A stretch of DNA of 64,000 bases from Triticum aestivum. Its lineage: Eukaryota > Streptophyta > Magnoliopsida > Poales > Poaceae. The notes beneath the pieces were generated by a model, which did no database searches, had not been told where the DNA came from, and saw only the letters and a program-made list of their open reading frames with translations. Made by a program: the position numbers and the translations under genes. This document shows positions 50,164-61,279 of this stretch, piece after piece. Numbering within the stretch: position 1 is the first letter of the stretch; each line of letters begins with the position of its first letter. The DNA is taken from assembly GCF_018294505.1 (NCBI RefSeq), contig NC_057795.1, positions 224,987,193-225,051,192 of the forward strand, in the 5' to 3' direction.

Positions 50164-50984
50164 GTGCTCAGGCGGGTCACGGCGGCCTCTGAGAAAGAGA
50201 AGCAGGCCGCCACCCAAGCCGCAGCCGCTCGTGAGGTGGCACTAAAGGACACCGCGGCTGCCCAGGACCGCTGTAGGGCACTGGAGGCCGAGCTGAAGGA
50301 TTTGTGGAAAAGCACGCCGAAGAAGCTCGTGACTGCCAGGCGTAGGAGGAGAGCATGAAGGCTCGGGAGGACGCCGTCAGGGGCCATGACACCGAGCTAG
50401 CGTGGTTGGCGAAGGCGCAGGCCACTGAGCGCGGCCGGCTGGAAAAGCTGGAGCAGAAGGTGAGGGCGGAGAATGCCAAACTTGACGCCAAGGCGAAGGT
50501 CCTGGCCGAGGACCGCACGGCCTTCGCACTCCTCGATGAGAGGTCTCGCGCGCCACTGAAGGCACTCTATGAGAAGGGCCTGGAGAAGTCGCTGGCTACC
50601 GGCGAGGACGGCCCCGCCCAGCTGCTTCCTTACTTGGTCGAGGCGCTTGAGGAAGTCGTAAGCAGCATCGGCCCCATGGTAGAGGAAGAAGCTCGCGTCC
50701 TTTCTTCCGCTGCACTGATCCGCGTCTTCAGCCACCTCCACCTCTGTGACCCTTACGCCAATCTTGACGAGCGGCTAGAGCCTATGGACGGCGAGTGCTA
50801 TGCCGCTGCTGCTAAAGTCATGAAGGGCCAGGTGGAGGCCCTGTTGGACAAGTTACGCGCCTTCGATCCTGCGCCCATGGCAGGCAGTGCTGCTGATCCT
50901 GCAGCCCCGGGTGGTGGTACAAGTGAAGGCGAGGCCGCCACGGGAGTGGCGTCCCTGGCGGGCGATGGCGGTGTCCAAGGATGA
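50164..50984 (+). pseudogene. Coiled-coil protein frame, probably from a Tat-like gypsy element
   Basis: Two overlapping plus-strand frames. 50164-50358 reads AASEKEKQAATQAAAAREVA and LEAELKDLW. 50355-50984 reads VRGHDTELAWLAKAQATERG, then RSRAPLKALYEKGLEKSL, SAALIRVFSHLHLCDPYANL, and a Gly/Ala-rich tail to a TGA. A frameshift near 50350 joins them into about 270 residues of mostly helical, Ala/Glu/Arg-rich protein. There are more coding remains upstream to about 49990 with a TAG at 50083. I recognise the style from accessory or gag-like proteins of Tat-like elements but not a named family. The frame ends 149 bp before the 184-bp repeats. Confidence 0.55.
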
Positions 50985-51223
50985 CTTACTTACGGCTTCT
51001 TTCCTGCTTAATTCCTGCAATGTGCACCATACCTCGTGGAGGCGTTTAAACTTGCGTCTGGTATTGTGAAGACAATTATGGTTTGTAGTATTTGCTTCGA
51101 GATTTTGTAGTTTTCTTCCTATTTGCTTTTCATTCTACGTCGGCAGGCCCCGGCCCCGCGCATACCTCAGCTGCCGTTGGCCCCGACAGGATCACCAGGA
51201 TGGGACCAAGGAGTAAGGGGCTA

Positions 51224-52799
51224 TGCTTCATCTTGAGCTTGCGTTGGTTTTCCTTGAAGAGGAAAGGGTGATGCAGCAATAGTAGTGTAAGTATTTCCCT
51301 CAGTTTTTGAGAACCAAGGTATCAATCCAGTACGAGGATCCTCAAAAGTCCCACGCACCTACACAAACAAACAAGAACCTCGCAACCAACACAATAAAGG
51401 GGTTGTCAATCCCTTCATGGCCACTTGTGAAAGTGAGATCTGATAGAGATGATATGATAAGATAAATATTTTTGGTATTTTTATGATATAGATTGGAAAA
51501 AGTAAAGATGCAAATAAAAGTAGGTGGTAAACTTATATGATAAAAGATAGACCAAGGGTCCATAGGTTTCACTAGTGGCTTCTCTCAAGATAGCATAAGT
51601 ATTACGGTGGGTGAACAAATTACTGCCGAGCAATTGATAGAAAAGTGCATAGTTATGAGATTATCTAGGCATGATCATGTATATAGGCATCACGTCCGTG
51701 ACAAGTAGACCGAAACGATTCTGCATCTACTATTATTACTCCACACATCGACCGACTCCTGCCTGCATCTAGAGTATTAAGTTCATAAGGAACAGAGTAA
51801 CGTACTAAGAAAGATGACATGATGTAGAGCGATAAACTCATGCAATATGATATAAATCCCATGTTTTTATCCTCGATGGCAACAATACAATACGTGCCTT
51901 TCTTCCCCTGCTGTCACTGGGAAAGGACACCACAAGATTGAACCCAAAGCCAAGCACTTCTCCCATTGCAAGAAAGATCAATCTAGTAGGCCAAACCAAA
52001 CTGATAATTCGAAGAGACTTGCAAAGATAACTTAATCACACATAAAAGAATTCAGAGGAGATTCAAATATTTCTCGTAGATTAACTTGATCATAAACCGG
52101 CAATTCATCAGATCTCGACAAACACACCGCAAAAAGAGTTACATCGATTAGATATCCAAGAAAACAAGGAGAACTTTGTATTGAGAATCAAAGAGAGAGA
52201 AGAAGCCATATAGCTAATAACTATGGACCCGAAGGTCTATGGTAAACTACTCACAACTCATCGGAGAGGCCTTGGAGATGATGTAGAGGCCCTCTATGGT
52301 TGATTCCCCCTCCGACGGAGCACCGTCGAAGGCTCCAAGATGGGATCTCACGGATACAGAAGGTTGCGGCGGTGGAATTAGGTTTTCGTGGTGCTCCTGG
52401 ATGTTTTCGGTGTACGTGGGTATATATAGGAGAAGGAAGTACGTCGGTGGAGCAACGAGGGGCCCATGAGGGTGGGGGGCGCGCCCACCCCCAGGGGTTG
52501 CGCCGGGCACCCTCGTGGCCACCTCGTTCGTTGATTAATGTCCACTCCAAGTTCCCTGGATTGCATTTGTTCCAAAAAGGTCGCTCCCGAAGGTTTCATT
52601 CCGTTTGGACTACGTTTGATTTTCCTTTCCTTCGAAACACTGAAATAGGCAAAAAAACTGCAATTCGGGTTGGGCCTCCGGTTAGTAGGTTAGTCCTAGA
52701 AATGATATAAAAGTGTAGAGTAAAACCCATAAACATCAAAAACGGGTAATATAATAGCATGGAACAATAAAAGATTATAGATACGTTGGAGACGTATCA
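51224..52799 (-). repeat. 3' LTR
   Basis: 1576 bp, plus-strand ends TGCTTCATC and GACGTATCA. It has a TATA box on the minus strand (CCTATATATA, comp 52420-52430). Just outside, the minus strand reads GAATTAAGCTTGAGGATGCT, which holds the polypurine-like tract. Confidence 0.92.
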
Positions 52800-55700
52800 A
52801 GCATCCTCAAGCTTAATTCCTGCTCGTCCTCGAGTAGGTAAATGATAAAAACACGATTTCTTATGTGGAATGCTACCTAACATAATTCTCAATGTAATTT
52901 TCTTTATTGTGCCATGATTGTTCAGATCCAAATGATTCAAGATAAAAGCTTATGAAACATAAAAATAGTAATACTTCAATCATACTAACAAATAATCATG
53001 TCTTATCAAAATAGCATAGCCAAAGAAAGCTTATCCCTACAAAATCATATAGTTAGGCCATGCTTCATTTTCATTACACAAAATACTCCCATCATGCACA
53101 ACCCCGGTTTTAGCCAAGCAATTGGTTCATACTTATTAACGCGCTTCAGCTTTTTCAACTCTTACACAACACATGAGCGCAAGCCATGGACATAGCAATA
53201 TATGTGGTATATGGTGGTGGTTTGAGGACAAAAAGGGAGAAGATAGTCTCACATCAACTAGGCGTATCAATGGGCTATGGAGATGCCCATTAATAGATAT
53301 CAATATGAGTGAGTAGGGATTGCCATGCAACGGATGCACTAGAGCTATAAATATATGAAAGCTCAAGAAAAGAAACTAAGTGGGTGTGCATCCAACTTGC
53401 TTGCTCACGAAGACCTAGGGCATTTTGAGGAAGCCCATCATTGGAATATACAAGCCAAGTTCTATAATGAAAAATCCCACTAGTATATGAAAGTGACAAC
53501 ATAGGAGACTCTCTATCATGAAGATCATGGTGCTATTTTGAAGCACAAGTGTGGAAAAGAGATAGTAGCATTGTCACTTCTCTCTTTTCTCTTATTTTTT
53601 TATTTGGTGGCTTCTTTGGCCTCTTTTTTTGTATGGGCTTCTTTGGCCTCTTTTATTTTTTTGTACAGTCCGAAGTCTCATCCCGACTTGTGGGGGAATC
53701 ATAGTCTTCATCATCCTTTCCTCACTTGGGACAATGCTCTAATAATGAAGATCATCACACTTTTATTGATTTACAACTCAAGAATTACAACTCAATACTT
53801 AGAACAAAGGGATTTTTGCATTCGTGCCCCTAGTTGGGTCACGCTCGACTGATTTGCCCCTAGTTTTCCAACAATTGCGGTTTTGCCCAGCTCACTTCAC
53901 TCGCCTTGTGTTTTTGCCCTTCCGAGGCGGTTCTGACCAATCACGGTTCGCCACATGGCGACTGCTCATTGGTCGGAACCGCCCCGGAAGGGCAAAAACA
54001 CAAGGCGAGTGAAGTGAGCTGGGCAAAACCACAATTGTTGAAAAACTAGGGGCAAATCAGTCGAGTGTGACCCAACTAGGGGCACCAATACAATTGTTCC
54101 TAGAACAAAATATGACTCTATGTGAATGCCTCCGGCGGTGTACCGGGATATGCAATGAATCAAGAGTGATATGTATGAAAAATTATGAAGCTGGCCTTGC
54201 CACAAATACGATGTCAACTACATGATCTTGCAAAGAGCAATATGACAATGATGATGCGTGTCATGATAAATGGAATGATGGAAAGTTGCATGGCAATATA
54301 TCTCAGAATGGCAATGGAAATGATATAATAAGTAGGTATGGTGGCTGTTTTGAGGAAGGAGTATGGTGGGTGTATGGTACCGGCGAGAGTTGCGCGGCAC
54401 AAGAGAGGCAAGCAATGGTGGAACGGTGAGAGTGCGTATAATCCATGGACTCAACATTACTCATAAAGAACTCATATACTTATTGCAAAAATCTACAAGC
54501 CATTGAAAACAAAGTACTATGCGCATGCTCCTAGGGGGATAGATTGGTAGGAAAAGACCATCGCTCATCCCCAACCGCCACTGATAAGGAAGACAATCAA
54601 TAAATAAAATTGTGCTCCAACTTCATCACAAAGCGGTTCACCATATGTGCATGCTACGGGAATCACAAACTTCAACACAAGTATTCTTTAAATTCATAAT
54701 TACCCAACTAGCATGACTCTAATATTACCACCTCTATATCTCAAAACAATTATCAAGTATCAAAATGATCATAGCATCCAATTCACTTTCTATGATAGTT
54801 TTTATTATACCCAACTTGGGTGCACATCATTCTAGGACCAATTATATAACCATAGCAAATACCATGCTGTTCTAAGAGACTCTTAAAATAATATAAGTGA
54901 AGCATGAGAGATCAACGATTTCTACACAATTAAGCCACCGTTGTGCTCTAAAAGATATAAGTGAAGCACTAGAGCAAAAATTATCTAGCTCAAAAGATAT
55001 AAGTGAAGCACATAGAGTATTCTAATAAATTCTAAATCAAGTGGGCTTCTCCCAAAAGGTGTGTACAGTAAGGATGGTTGTGGTAATCTAAAAAGCAAAG
55101 ACTAATATCATACAAGACGCTCCAAGCAAAACACATATCATGTGGCGAATAAAAATATAGCTCCAAGTAAAGTTACCGATAGACGCAGACGAAAGAGGGG
55201 ATGCCTTCCGGGGCATCCCCAAACTTAGGCTTTTTGTTATCCTTGAATATCTTGGGGTTCCATGGGCATCCCCGGGCTTAGGCTCTTGCCACTCCTTATT
55301 CCATAGTCCATCAAATCTTTACGCAAAACTTGAAAACTTCACAACACAAAACTCAACAGGAAATCTCATAAGCTCCATTAGTGCAAGAAAGAAAAACCAC
55401 CACATAAGGTACTGTAATTAACTAATTATTTAATTATATTTGTGTTAAACCTACTATATTCCAACTTCTCTATGGTTCATACCCTCCGATACTAGCCATA
55501 GATGCATCAAAATAAGCAAACAACACACGAAAAACATAATCTATCAAAAACGGAACAGTCTGTAGCAATCTGTAACTCTTGAATACTTCTATAACTCTAA
55601 AAATCCTACCAAAATAGGAAATTCTGGTAAAGTTTTCTATTGATCTACAGAAAAAAGAATCAACGCAAAATCACCTTTCTGTGAATTACTAAAATTATTT

Positions 55701-55930
55701 TTGTCCGTGCAAAGTTTCTGTTTTTCAGCAGAATCAAATTAACTATCACCGTAGGTTATCCTATAGGTTCTACTTGGCACAAACACTAATTAAAACATGG
55801 AAACACATATAAACAGAATCTAGATGAAATATTTATTACTAAACAGAAGCAAAAAGAAAGAAACAAAAATAAAATTGGGTTGCCTCCCAACTAGCGCTAT
55901 CGTTTAACGCCCCTATCTAGGCATTTAGAT
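52800..55930 (-). other. Gene-free interior of the minus-strand element
   Basis: About 3.1 kb, AT-rich, with only short open frames, apart from the MITE at 53809-54100. It holds repeated AAAGATATAAGTGAAGCA motifs near 54950-55010 and the duplicated phrase GGCATCCCC with CTTAGGCT near 55210-55290. No protein is supported. Confidence 0.7.
53809..54100. mobile_element. Mutator-type MITE with long inverted repeats
   Basis: 292 bp that folds almost entirely on itself. The left arm GGGATTTTTGCATTCGTGCC pairs with the right arm read in reverse, GGAACAATTGTATTGGTGCC, and the arms continue for about 125 bp with few mismatches to a loop near 53950-53965. A perfect 9-bp target duplication TAGAACAAA (53800-53808 and 54101-54109) points to the Mutator superfamily. 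No coding capacity. Confidence 0.88.
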
Positions 55931-55931
55931 T

Positions 55932-56774
55932 TCAATGATGCTCACATGAAAGACAAGAATGGAAGCTTAAAGAGAGAATCATAAAACATGTGACAAACAC
56001 ACTTAAGTCTAACATACTTCCTATGCACAGGTTTTTATAAACGAACAAATTTTCATGGTAAGCAAAAACTAGCATATGCAAGGTAGAAGAAAGAGATGAT
56101 AGGAATCTCAACATGACGAGAGGTAATTTAGTAACATGAAAATTTCTACAACCATATTTTCCTCTCTCATAATAATTACATGTAGGATCATAAGCAAATT
56201 CAACAAAATAGCTATCACATTAAATATTTTCAACACGATCCACATGCATGCAAAGTTGACACTCTTCCAAAATAGTGGGATTAACATTAACTAAAGTCAT
56301 GACCTCTCCAAAGCCACTTTTATCAAATATTTCATAAGATTGAACATTCTCCAAATATGTGGGATCTAAAGTTGAAACTCTTCCAAACCCACTTTCAATA
56401 ATATTGCAAACACTACTATCAATCTCATATTCATCATGGGGCTTAAATAAATTTTCAAGATCATAAGAAGAATCACCCCAATCATGATCATTGCAACAAG
56501 TAGTAGACATAGCAAAATTAGCATCCCCAAGCTAAGGGTTTTGCATATTATTAGCACAATTGATATCAATAGAATTGATAATAAAATCATTGCAATCATG
56601 CTTTTTATTCAACGATCTATCGTGAATTTCTTCATAAAGTACTTCATCACAATTTTCAGATTCACGAATTTCAAGCAAAACCTCATAAAGATAATCTAGT
56701 GCACTCAACCCACTAGCAATAGGTTCAACATAATTGGATCTCTTAAATAGATTAGCAAGTGGATGAGGATCCAT
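55932..56774 (-). pseudogene. Relic reading frame of unknown function in the LTR element
   Basis: One minus-strand frame of about 280 codons from an ATG at 56774 (MDPHPLANLFKRSNYVEPIA), interrupted by TAG at 56532-56534 and TAA at 56220-56222, without frameshift. Visible stretches include LYEVLLEIRESENCDEVLYE, NDHDWGDSSYDLENLF, ESGFGRVSTLD, KSGFGEVMTLVNVNPTILEE and YDPTCNYYERGKYGCRNFH. It has no enzyme motif. Its position right after the leader suggests a gag-region product or an accessory protein. The frame outlasts the stops, which suggests past selection. Confidence 0.5.
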
Positions 56775-56970
56775 AAACTTTACCAAGCGAAGATGCAAGC
56801 AAAAATAAGGTACATGGTAACACAAGATCAAACGGAAGGAGGGAGAATAAAACGGCAAGGGTGAAGTGGGGGAGAGGAAAACGAGAGGCAAATGGCAAAT
56901 AATGTAATGCGAGGGACATGAGTTTGTGATGGGTACTTGGTATGTCTTGACTTGAGCGAAGACCTCCTCA

Positions 56971-56982
56971 GCAACGGTGCCA
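56971..56982 (-). other. Primer binding site, tRNA-Asp type
   Basis: The minus strand reads TGGCACCGTTGC, 11 bases after the 5' LTR end. It differs by one base from TGGCGCCGTTGC, the usual site of Triticeae Athila-like elements. Confidence 0.75.
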
Positions 56983-56993
56983 GAAATCCTTCT

Positions 56994-58567
56994 TGCTACG
57001 TCTTGAGGTTGCGTTGGTTTTCCTTGAAGAGGAAAGGGTGATGCAGCAATAGTAGCATATGTATTTCCCTCAGTTTTTGAGAACCAAGGTATCAATCCAG
57101 TAGGAGGTTCCTCAAAAGTCCCACGCACCTACACAAACAAACAAGAACCTCACAACCAGCGCAATATAGGGGTTGTCAATCCCTTCACGGCCACTTTCGA
57201 AAGTGAGATCTGATAGAGATGATATGATAAGATAAATATTTTTTGAATTTTTATGATATAGATTGGAAAAAGTAAAGATGCAAATAAAAGTAGATGGTAA
57301 ACTTATATGATAAAAGATAGACCCGGGGGACATAGGTTTCACTAGTGGCTTCTCTCAAGATAGCATAAGTATTACGGTGGGTGAACAAATTACTGTCGAG
57401 CAATTGATAGAAAAGCGCATAGTTATGAGATTATCTAGGCATGATGACGTATATAGGCATCACGTCCGTGACAAGTAGACAAAAACGATTCTGCATCTAC
57501 TACTATTACTCCACACATCGACCGACTCCTGCCTGCATCTAGAGTATTAAGTTCATAAAGAACAGAGTAACACATTAAGAAAGATGACATGATGTAGAGG
57601 GATAAACTCATGCAATATGATATAAACCCCATGTTTTTATCCTCGATGGCAACAATACAATATGTGCCTTGCTGCCCCTGCTGTCACTGGGAAAGGGCAC
57701 TGCAAGATTGAACCCAAAGCTAAGCACTTCTCCCATTACAAGAAAGATCAATCGAGTAGGCCAAACCAAACTGATAATTCGAAGAGACTTGCAAAGATAA
57801 CTTAATAACACATAAAAGAATTCAGAGGAGATTCAAATATTTCTCATAGATAAACTTGATCATGAACCCACAATTCATTGGATCTCGACAAACACACCGC
57901 AAAAAGAGTTACATCGAATAGATCTCCAAGAAGATCGAGGAGAACTTTGTATTGAGAATGAAAGAGAGAGAAGAAGCCATCTAGCTAATAACTATGGACC
58001 CGAAGGTCTGTGGTAAACTACTCACAACACATCGGAGAGGCCTTGGAGATGATGTAGAGGCTCTCCATGGTTGATTCCCCCTCCGACGGAGCGTCATCGA
58101 AGGCTCCAAGATGGGATCTCGCGGATAGAGAAGGTTGCGGCGGTGGAATTAGGTTTTCGTGGTGCTCCTCGATGTTTTCGGTGTACGTGGATATATATAG
58201 GAGAAGGAAGTACGTCGGTGGAGCAACGAGGGGCCCACAAGGGTGGGGGGGGCGCGCCCAACCCAGGGGATTCGCCGAGCACCCTCGTGTCCGCCTCGTT
58301 CGTTGCTTGACGTCCACTCTAAGTTCCCTGGAATGCGTTTGTTCCAAAAAGATCGCTCCCGAAGATTTCATTATGTTTGGACTCTGTTCGATATTCCTTT
58401 CCTTCGAAACACTGAAATAGGAAAAAAACAATTCGGGCTGGGCCTCCAGTTAGTAGGTTAGTCCCAAAAATGATATAAAAGTGTAGAGTAAAGCCCATAA
58501 ACATCCAAAACGGGTAATATAACAGCATGGAACAATCAAAAATTATAGATATGTTGGAGACGTATCA
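56994..58567 (-). repeat. 5' LTR
   Basis: 1574 bp, partner of 51224-52799, with a TATA box on the minus strand at comp 58191-58202. Substitutions are scattered over its length. The short Arg/Pro-rich frames near 58067-58461 are shared with the other LTR only in degenerate form. Confidence 0.92.
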
Positions 58568-58837
58568 GGCTACGTGACCAGTTAGGCTCCTGAGTCGCGA
58601 TGCTCAGGAGTCCCACTTGACGTGCAAACAACTTATAGGAAGGGAACGTAGGGGTATATCTAGCGTTCTACGTCGGCAGAGCCCGGCCCCGCGCATATCT
58701 CAACTGACGTTGGCCCCGACCCGATCACTAGGATAGGAGCAAGGAGTGAGGGGCTACGTCGCCAGTTAGACTCCTAAGTCGCGATGCTCAGGAGTCCCCC
58801 TTGACGTTAAAATCACCTTCATACCTTGGCTCCGCTC

Positions 58838-58860
58838 GGGGGGGGGGGGGGGGGGGGGGG
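58838..58860 (+). repeat. G homopolymer of 23 bases
   Basis: An uninterrupted run of 23 G after CCGCTC and before CGACGACC. It could form G-quadruplex structures, or its length may be a sequencing or assembly estimate. It lies close to a point where retroelement parts normally far apart come together. Confidence 0.9.
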
Positions 58861-59153
58861 CGACGACCAGGTCCGAAGGATCTAGCTGGGTGGCGTACGC
58901 TCGAGCGTGACCCGGGCACAACCCCCATGCCCAGCCCCCTCGCGCGACGCTCCTGACAGGAGGTGTTGCGATGAGGCTAGACACTGTGCTCTGGGTTCCC
59001 GGAGGTTGATACAGTCGTGGGGCCGCCCTTAGTTGTTTATGACCAGAGCGGAGCATAGCGCTTCCGTATATGTACGGGCATAGCCGCTCGTCGGCAGTGT
59101 CATCAACCAGCAGGGAGCATGGTGCTTCCACTAGAGCATAGCCGCCCTGACAC

Positions 59154-60572
59154 GTGCCTTCACGACAGGGCTTGACGAGGGAGCGACTCTTCAAACCCTC
59201 GGCAGAACCATCACTATCGAGCACGGCACAACCTAGGGAGGAGCTGCCTCAGCCGCCTGCCTCGGGAGCCCCGACCTGTGTCCCGGCCTCAGGGGCACGC
59301 TTACTCCTAGCACTGGAACCTCAGGAAGGATGTTGGACCATAGAGTTCAGGGACTACTTGACGCAAGGGACCCTGCCGGAGAAGGAGGAGGACGCGGAGC
59401 GTGTGGCGCGGCAGGCCACAGCCTACTGCATCGAGGACGGGGAGCTCTACCGGAAGTGACCAAACGACCTATCCTTACATTGCATTTCCAGGGAGAAAGG
59501 GAAGGAGCTGTTGATAGACATACACGATGGAGACTGTGGGCACCACTCATCATCGCGAACCCTCGTTGGCAAGGTGTTCCGCAGCGGGTTCTACTGGCCC
59601 ACAGCACTCAACGACGCCGTCGAGCTGGCGAAGGCTTGTGAAGCCTGCCAATTCCACGCCAAGCAGATCCCTCAGCCGGCTCAGGGCCTGCAGACCATAC
59701 CCCTCTCATAGCCGTTCGTGGTTTGGGGGCTGGAAATTCTGGGGCCGTTCCCACGGGCGCCAGAGGGCTATCGCTATGTCTACATTGTCGTGGACAAGTT
59801 CACCAAGTGGGCTGAGGTGGAAGCTGTCCGCCTCATCCTAGCAGGCTCTGCTGTCAAGTTCATCACGGGCCTCGTGAGCCGATTCGGGGTGCCTAACCGC
59901 ATCATCACCAACAACGATTCGCAATTCACCAGCAATCTCTTCAAAACATACTGTGCTAACCTTGGAACGCAGATATGCTATGCTTTGGTAGCACACCCCT
60001 GGAGCAACGGCATGGCTGAGCGAGCCAACGCGGAGGTCCTGAGGGGCCTCAAAACCAGGACCTTCAAGAAGAAGCTGGAGGCCTGTAGCAGGGGCTGGTA
60101 CGACGAGCTCCAGTCTGTGCTATGGTCTATCCGCACGACCCCAACCAAGTCGACTAGCGAAACCCCGTTCTTCCTCGTCTACGGAGCTGAGGCCGTCCTC
60201 CCTCACGAGGTCAGGCGTCATTCCGCGCGGGTCTTGGCGTTCGACGAGGCGTAGCAGGACGCCATGCGAGGGACGAATCTCGTGCTGGGGGAGCACCGCC
60301 ATAGAGAGGACACGCTGCGGGCGGCAAGATGTCAACAGGCGCTGCGACGATACCACTGCCACAACATCCGCCCCAGAAATCTTGAGGTAGGGGACCTCGT
60401 GCTCAGACGGGTCCTCTCCAGGGAGGGGCTGCACAAGCTCTCTCCCATGTGGGAGGGCCCATTCAAGGTTGTTCATGTTTCCAGGCCCGGCTCCGTGCGA
60501 TTGGAGACCCAGGAGGGGGTGCCCATCCCGAACGCGTGGAACATTCAACATCTCCGGAGGTTCTACCCCTGA
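59154..60572 (+). pseudogene. Tat-like gypsy integrase relic
   Basis: The RNase H-integrase linker (FRDYLTQGTLPEKEEDAERV, DGELYRK then a TGA at 59457), the zinc-binding region in another frame (DIHDGDCGHHSSSRTLVG, CEACQFHAKQ, TAG at 59709), then the core with LEILGPFPRAPEGYRYVY, VDKFTKWAEVEAV, NNDSQFTSNLF, WSNGMAERANAEVLRGL, TAG at 60252, and the C-terminal part (LEVGDLVLRRV, WEGPFKVVHVSRPGS, WNIQHLRRFYP). In the core, the usual first catalytic Asp (WxLDILGPFP) is Glu here, and the second motif NNDSQF keeps Asp. One frameshift and three stops disable it. Reverse transcriptase and protease are absent between here and 50984, so the host element is deleted. Confidence 0.92.
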
Positions 60573-60775
60573 GCGAGGCCCAGTGCCTATGGAAGAGGCC
60601 CAGAGCCTATGAAGAAGTCCAATGCCTGTGAGGCTTGCCGCTTTAGGGAAAAGGCCCGGTGCCTGTGAAGAAGGCCAATGCCTATGAAGCTCGCTCCTCC
60701 CCCTCCCCCTCTCTCAGGAAAAGGCCCGGTGCCTGTGAAGAAGGCCAATGCCTGTGAAGCTCGCCGCCCGTGACA
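60573..60775 (+). repeat. 70-bp tandem repeat after integrase
   Basis: AAGGCCCGGTGCCTGTGAAG occurs at 60651 and 60721, each followed by AAGGCCAATGCCT and GAAGCTCGC. More degenerate units (GAGGCCCAGTGCCTAT) lie just before. Non-coding. Confidence 0.85.
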
Positions 60776-61279
60776 CTCTCACGTAATAATGAGTGGGGCT
60801 GTACACGCCCCGGAGTCTCTGGACTGCCGCCCCTGGGCCTCGGGGGCTCCCGCCCATGCCAAGTGGCAGCACCTAGCTCCGCGCTGGTGAGAAGACGTCG
60901 AAGACTAGATTAGGTACCGGACGCGGCTTTTCATTTGCTTTCTGCAGTCGATTAGTTCTTCTTTGTTTAAAGCTTTAGTTGGAGTTGCTTTCAGTGTTGT
61001 GCGGCGCCTAGCCCGTGTTTTCCGTCTTTGCCCTTCGCTTGAACTTGCTTTCCTTTCGCGACCCTCGCGAGGGAGGCCGCGCGGGCGCCCTCACGAGTGT
61101 TGCCTGGTTTTATTTCGTGAGGTCCCTCGGCCTAGGTTTGCAGCGGGAGCACTCCTCCCAGTCAATCTCTCACGGGCATCGCGACACTAACGCCAGGCCC
61201 GAGCTGGTCTTGGTCTCGTTGCACCGATATGGAAACCTTTGCCTAATGCCTTGGTACTCCGCGCCTGCGCTTGCCCCCT
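60776..61279. other. Spacer between integrase and antisense gene
   Basis: About 500 bp, GC-rich, with no conserved protein. The coiled-coil C-terminal part expected of the antisense accessory gene is not found here. Confidence 0.45.

Larger units (their letters stand above)
51224..58567 (-). mobile_element. Non-autonomous LTR retrotransposon, minus strand
   Basis: Target duplication GGCTA at 51219-51223 and 58568-58572. LTRs 51224-52799 (3') and 56994-58567 (5'); on the element strand they begin TGATACGTCTCC. The primer site TGGCACCGTTGC (tRNA-Asp type) follows the 5' LTR. The interior (4.2 kb) has no protease, reverse transcriptase or integrase, only a relic frame near its 5' end. The LTR type and leader phrases such as GGCATCCCCAAACTTAGGCT are common in Triticeae gypsy families of the Fatima/Sabrina kind, but the family name is uncertain. 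The LTRs differ by roughly 6 percent by eye over 330 bp. Confidence 0.9.
51133..58830 (+). repeat. 184-bp tandem repeat unit, split by the LTR element
   Basis: Unit 1 is 51133-51223 joined to 58573-58665; unit 2 starts at 58666 and runs to about 58815. Shared parts are TTCTACGTCGGCAG, CCCGGCCCCGCGCATA, CCGTTGGCCCCGAC, GGGGCTACGT and GATGCTCAGGAGTCCC. Removing 51224-58567 and one GGCTA restores the unit, which confirms the insertion boundaries. Confidence 0.85.

Noticed and set aside
53815..54095. Long inverted repeat considered as a transcription terminator or regulatory hairpin
   Set aside because: The perfect 9-bp target duplication and terminal inverted repeats mark it as a Mutator-type MITE.
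58018..58461. Frames of 117-137 codons on both strands in the LTR
   Set aside because: They lie within the U3-R part of the LTR and are not conserved with the partner LTR at 52247-52710 beyond DNA similarity.
59154..60572. Integrase considered as a possible domesticated host gene
   Set aside because: It has three in-frame stops and a frameshift, lies next to typical Tat-like repeats, and shows no sign of selection as a separate gene.
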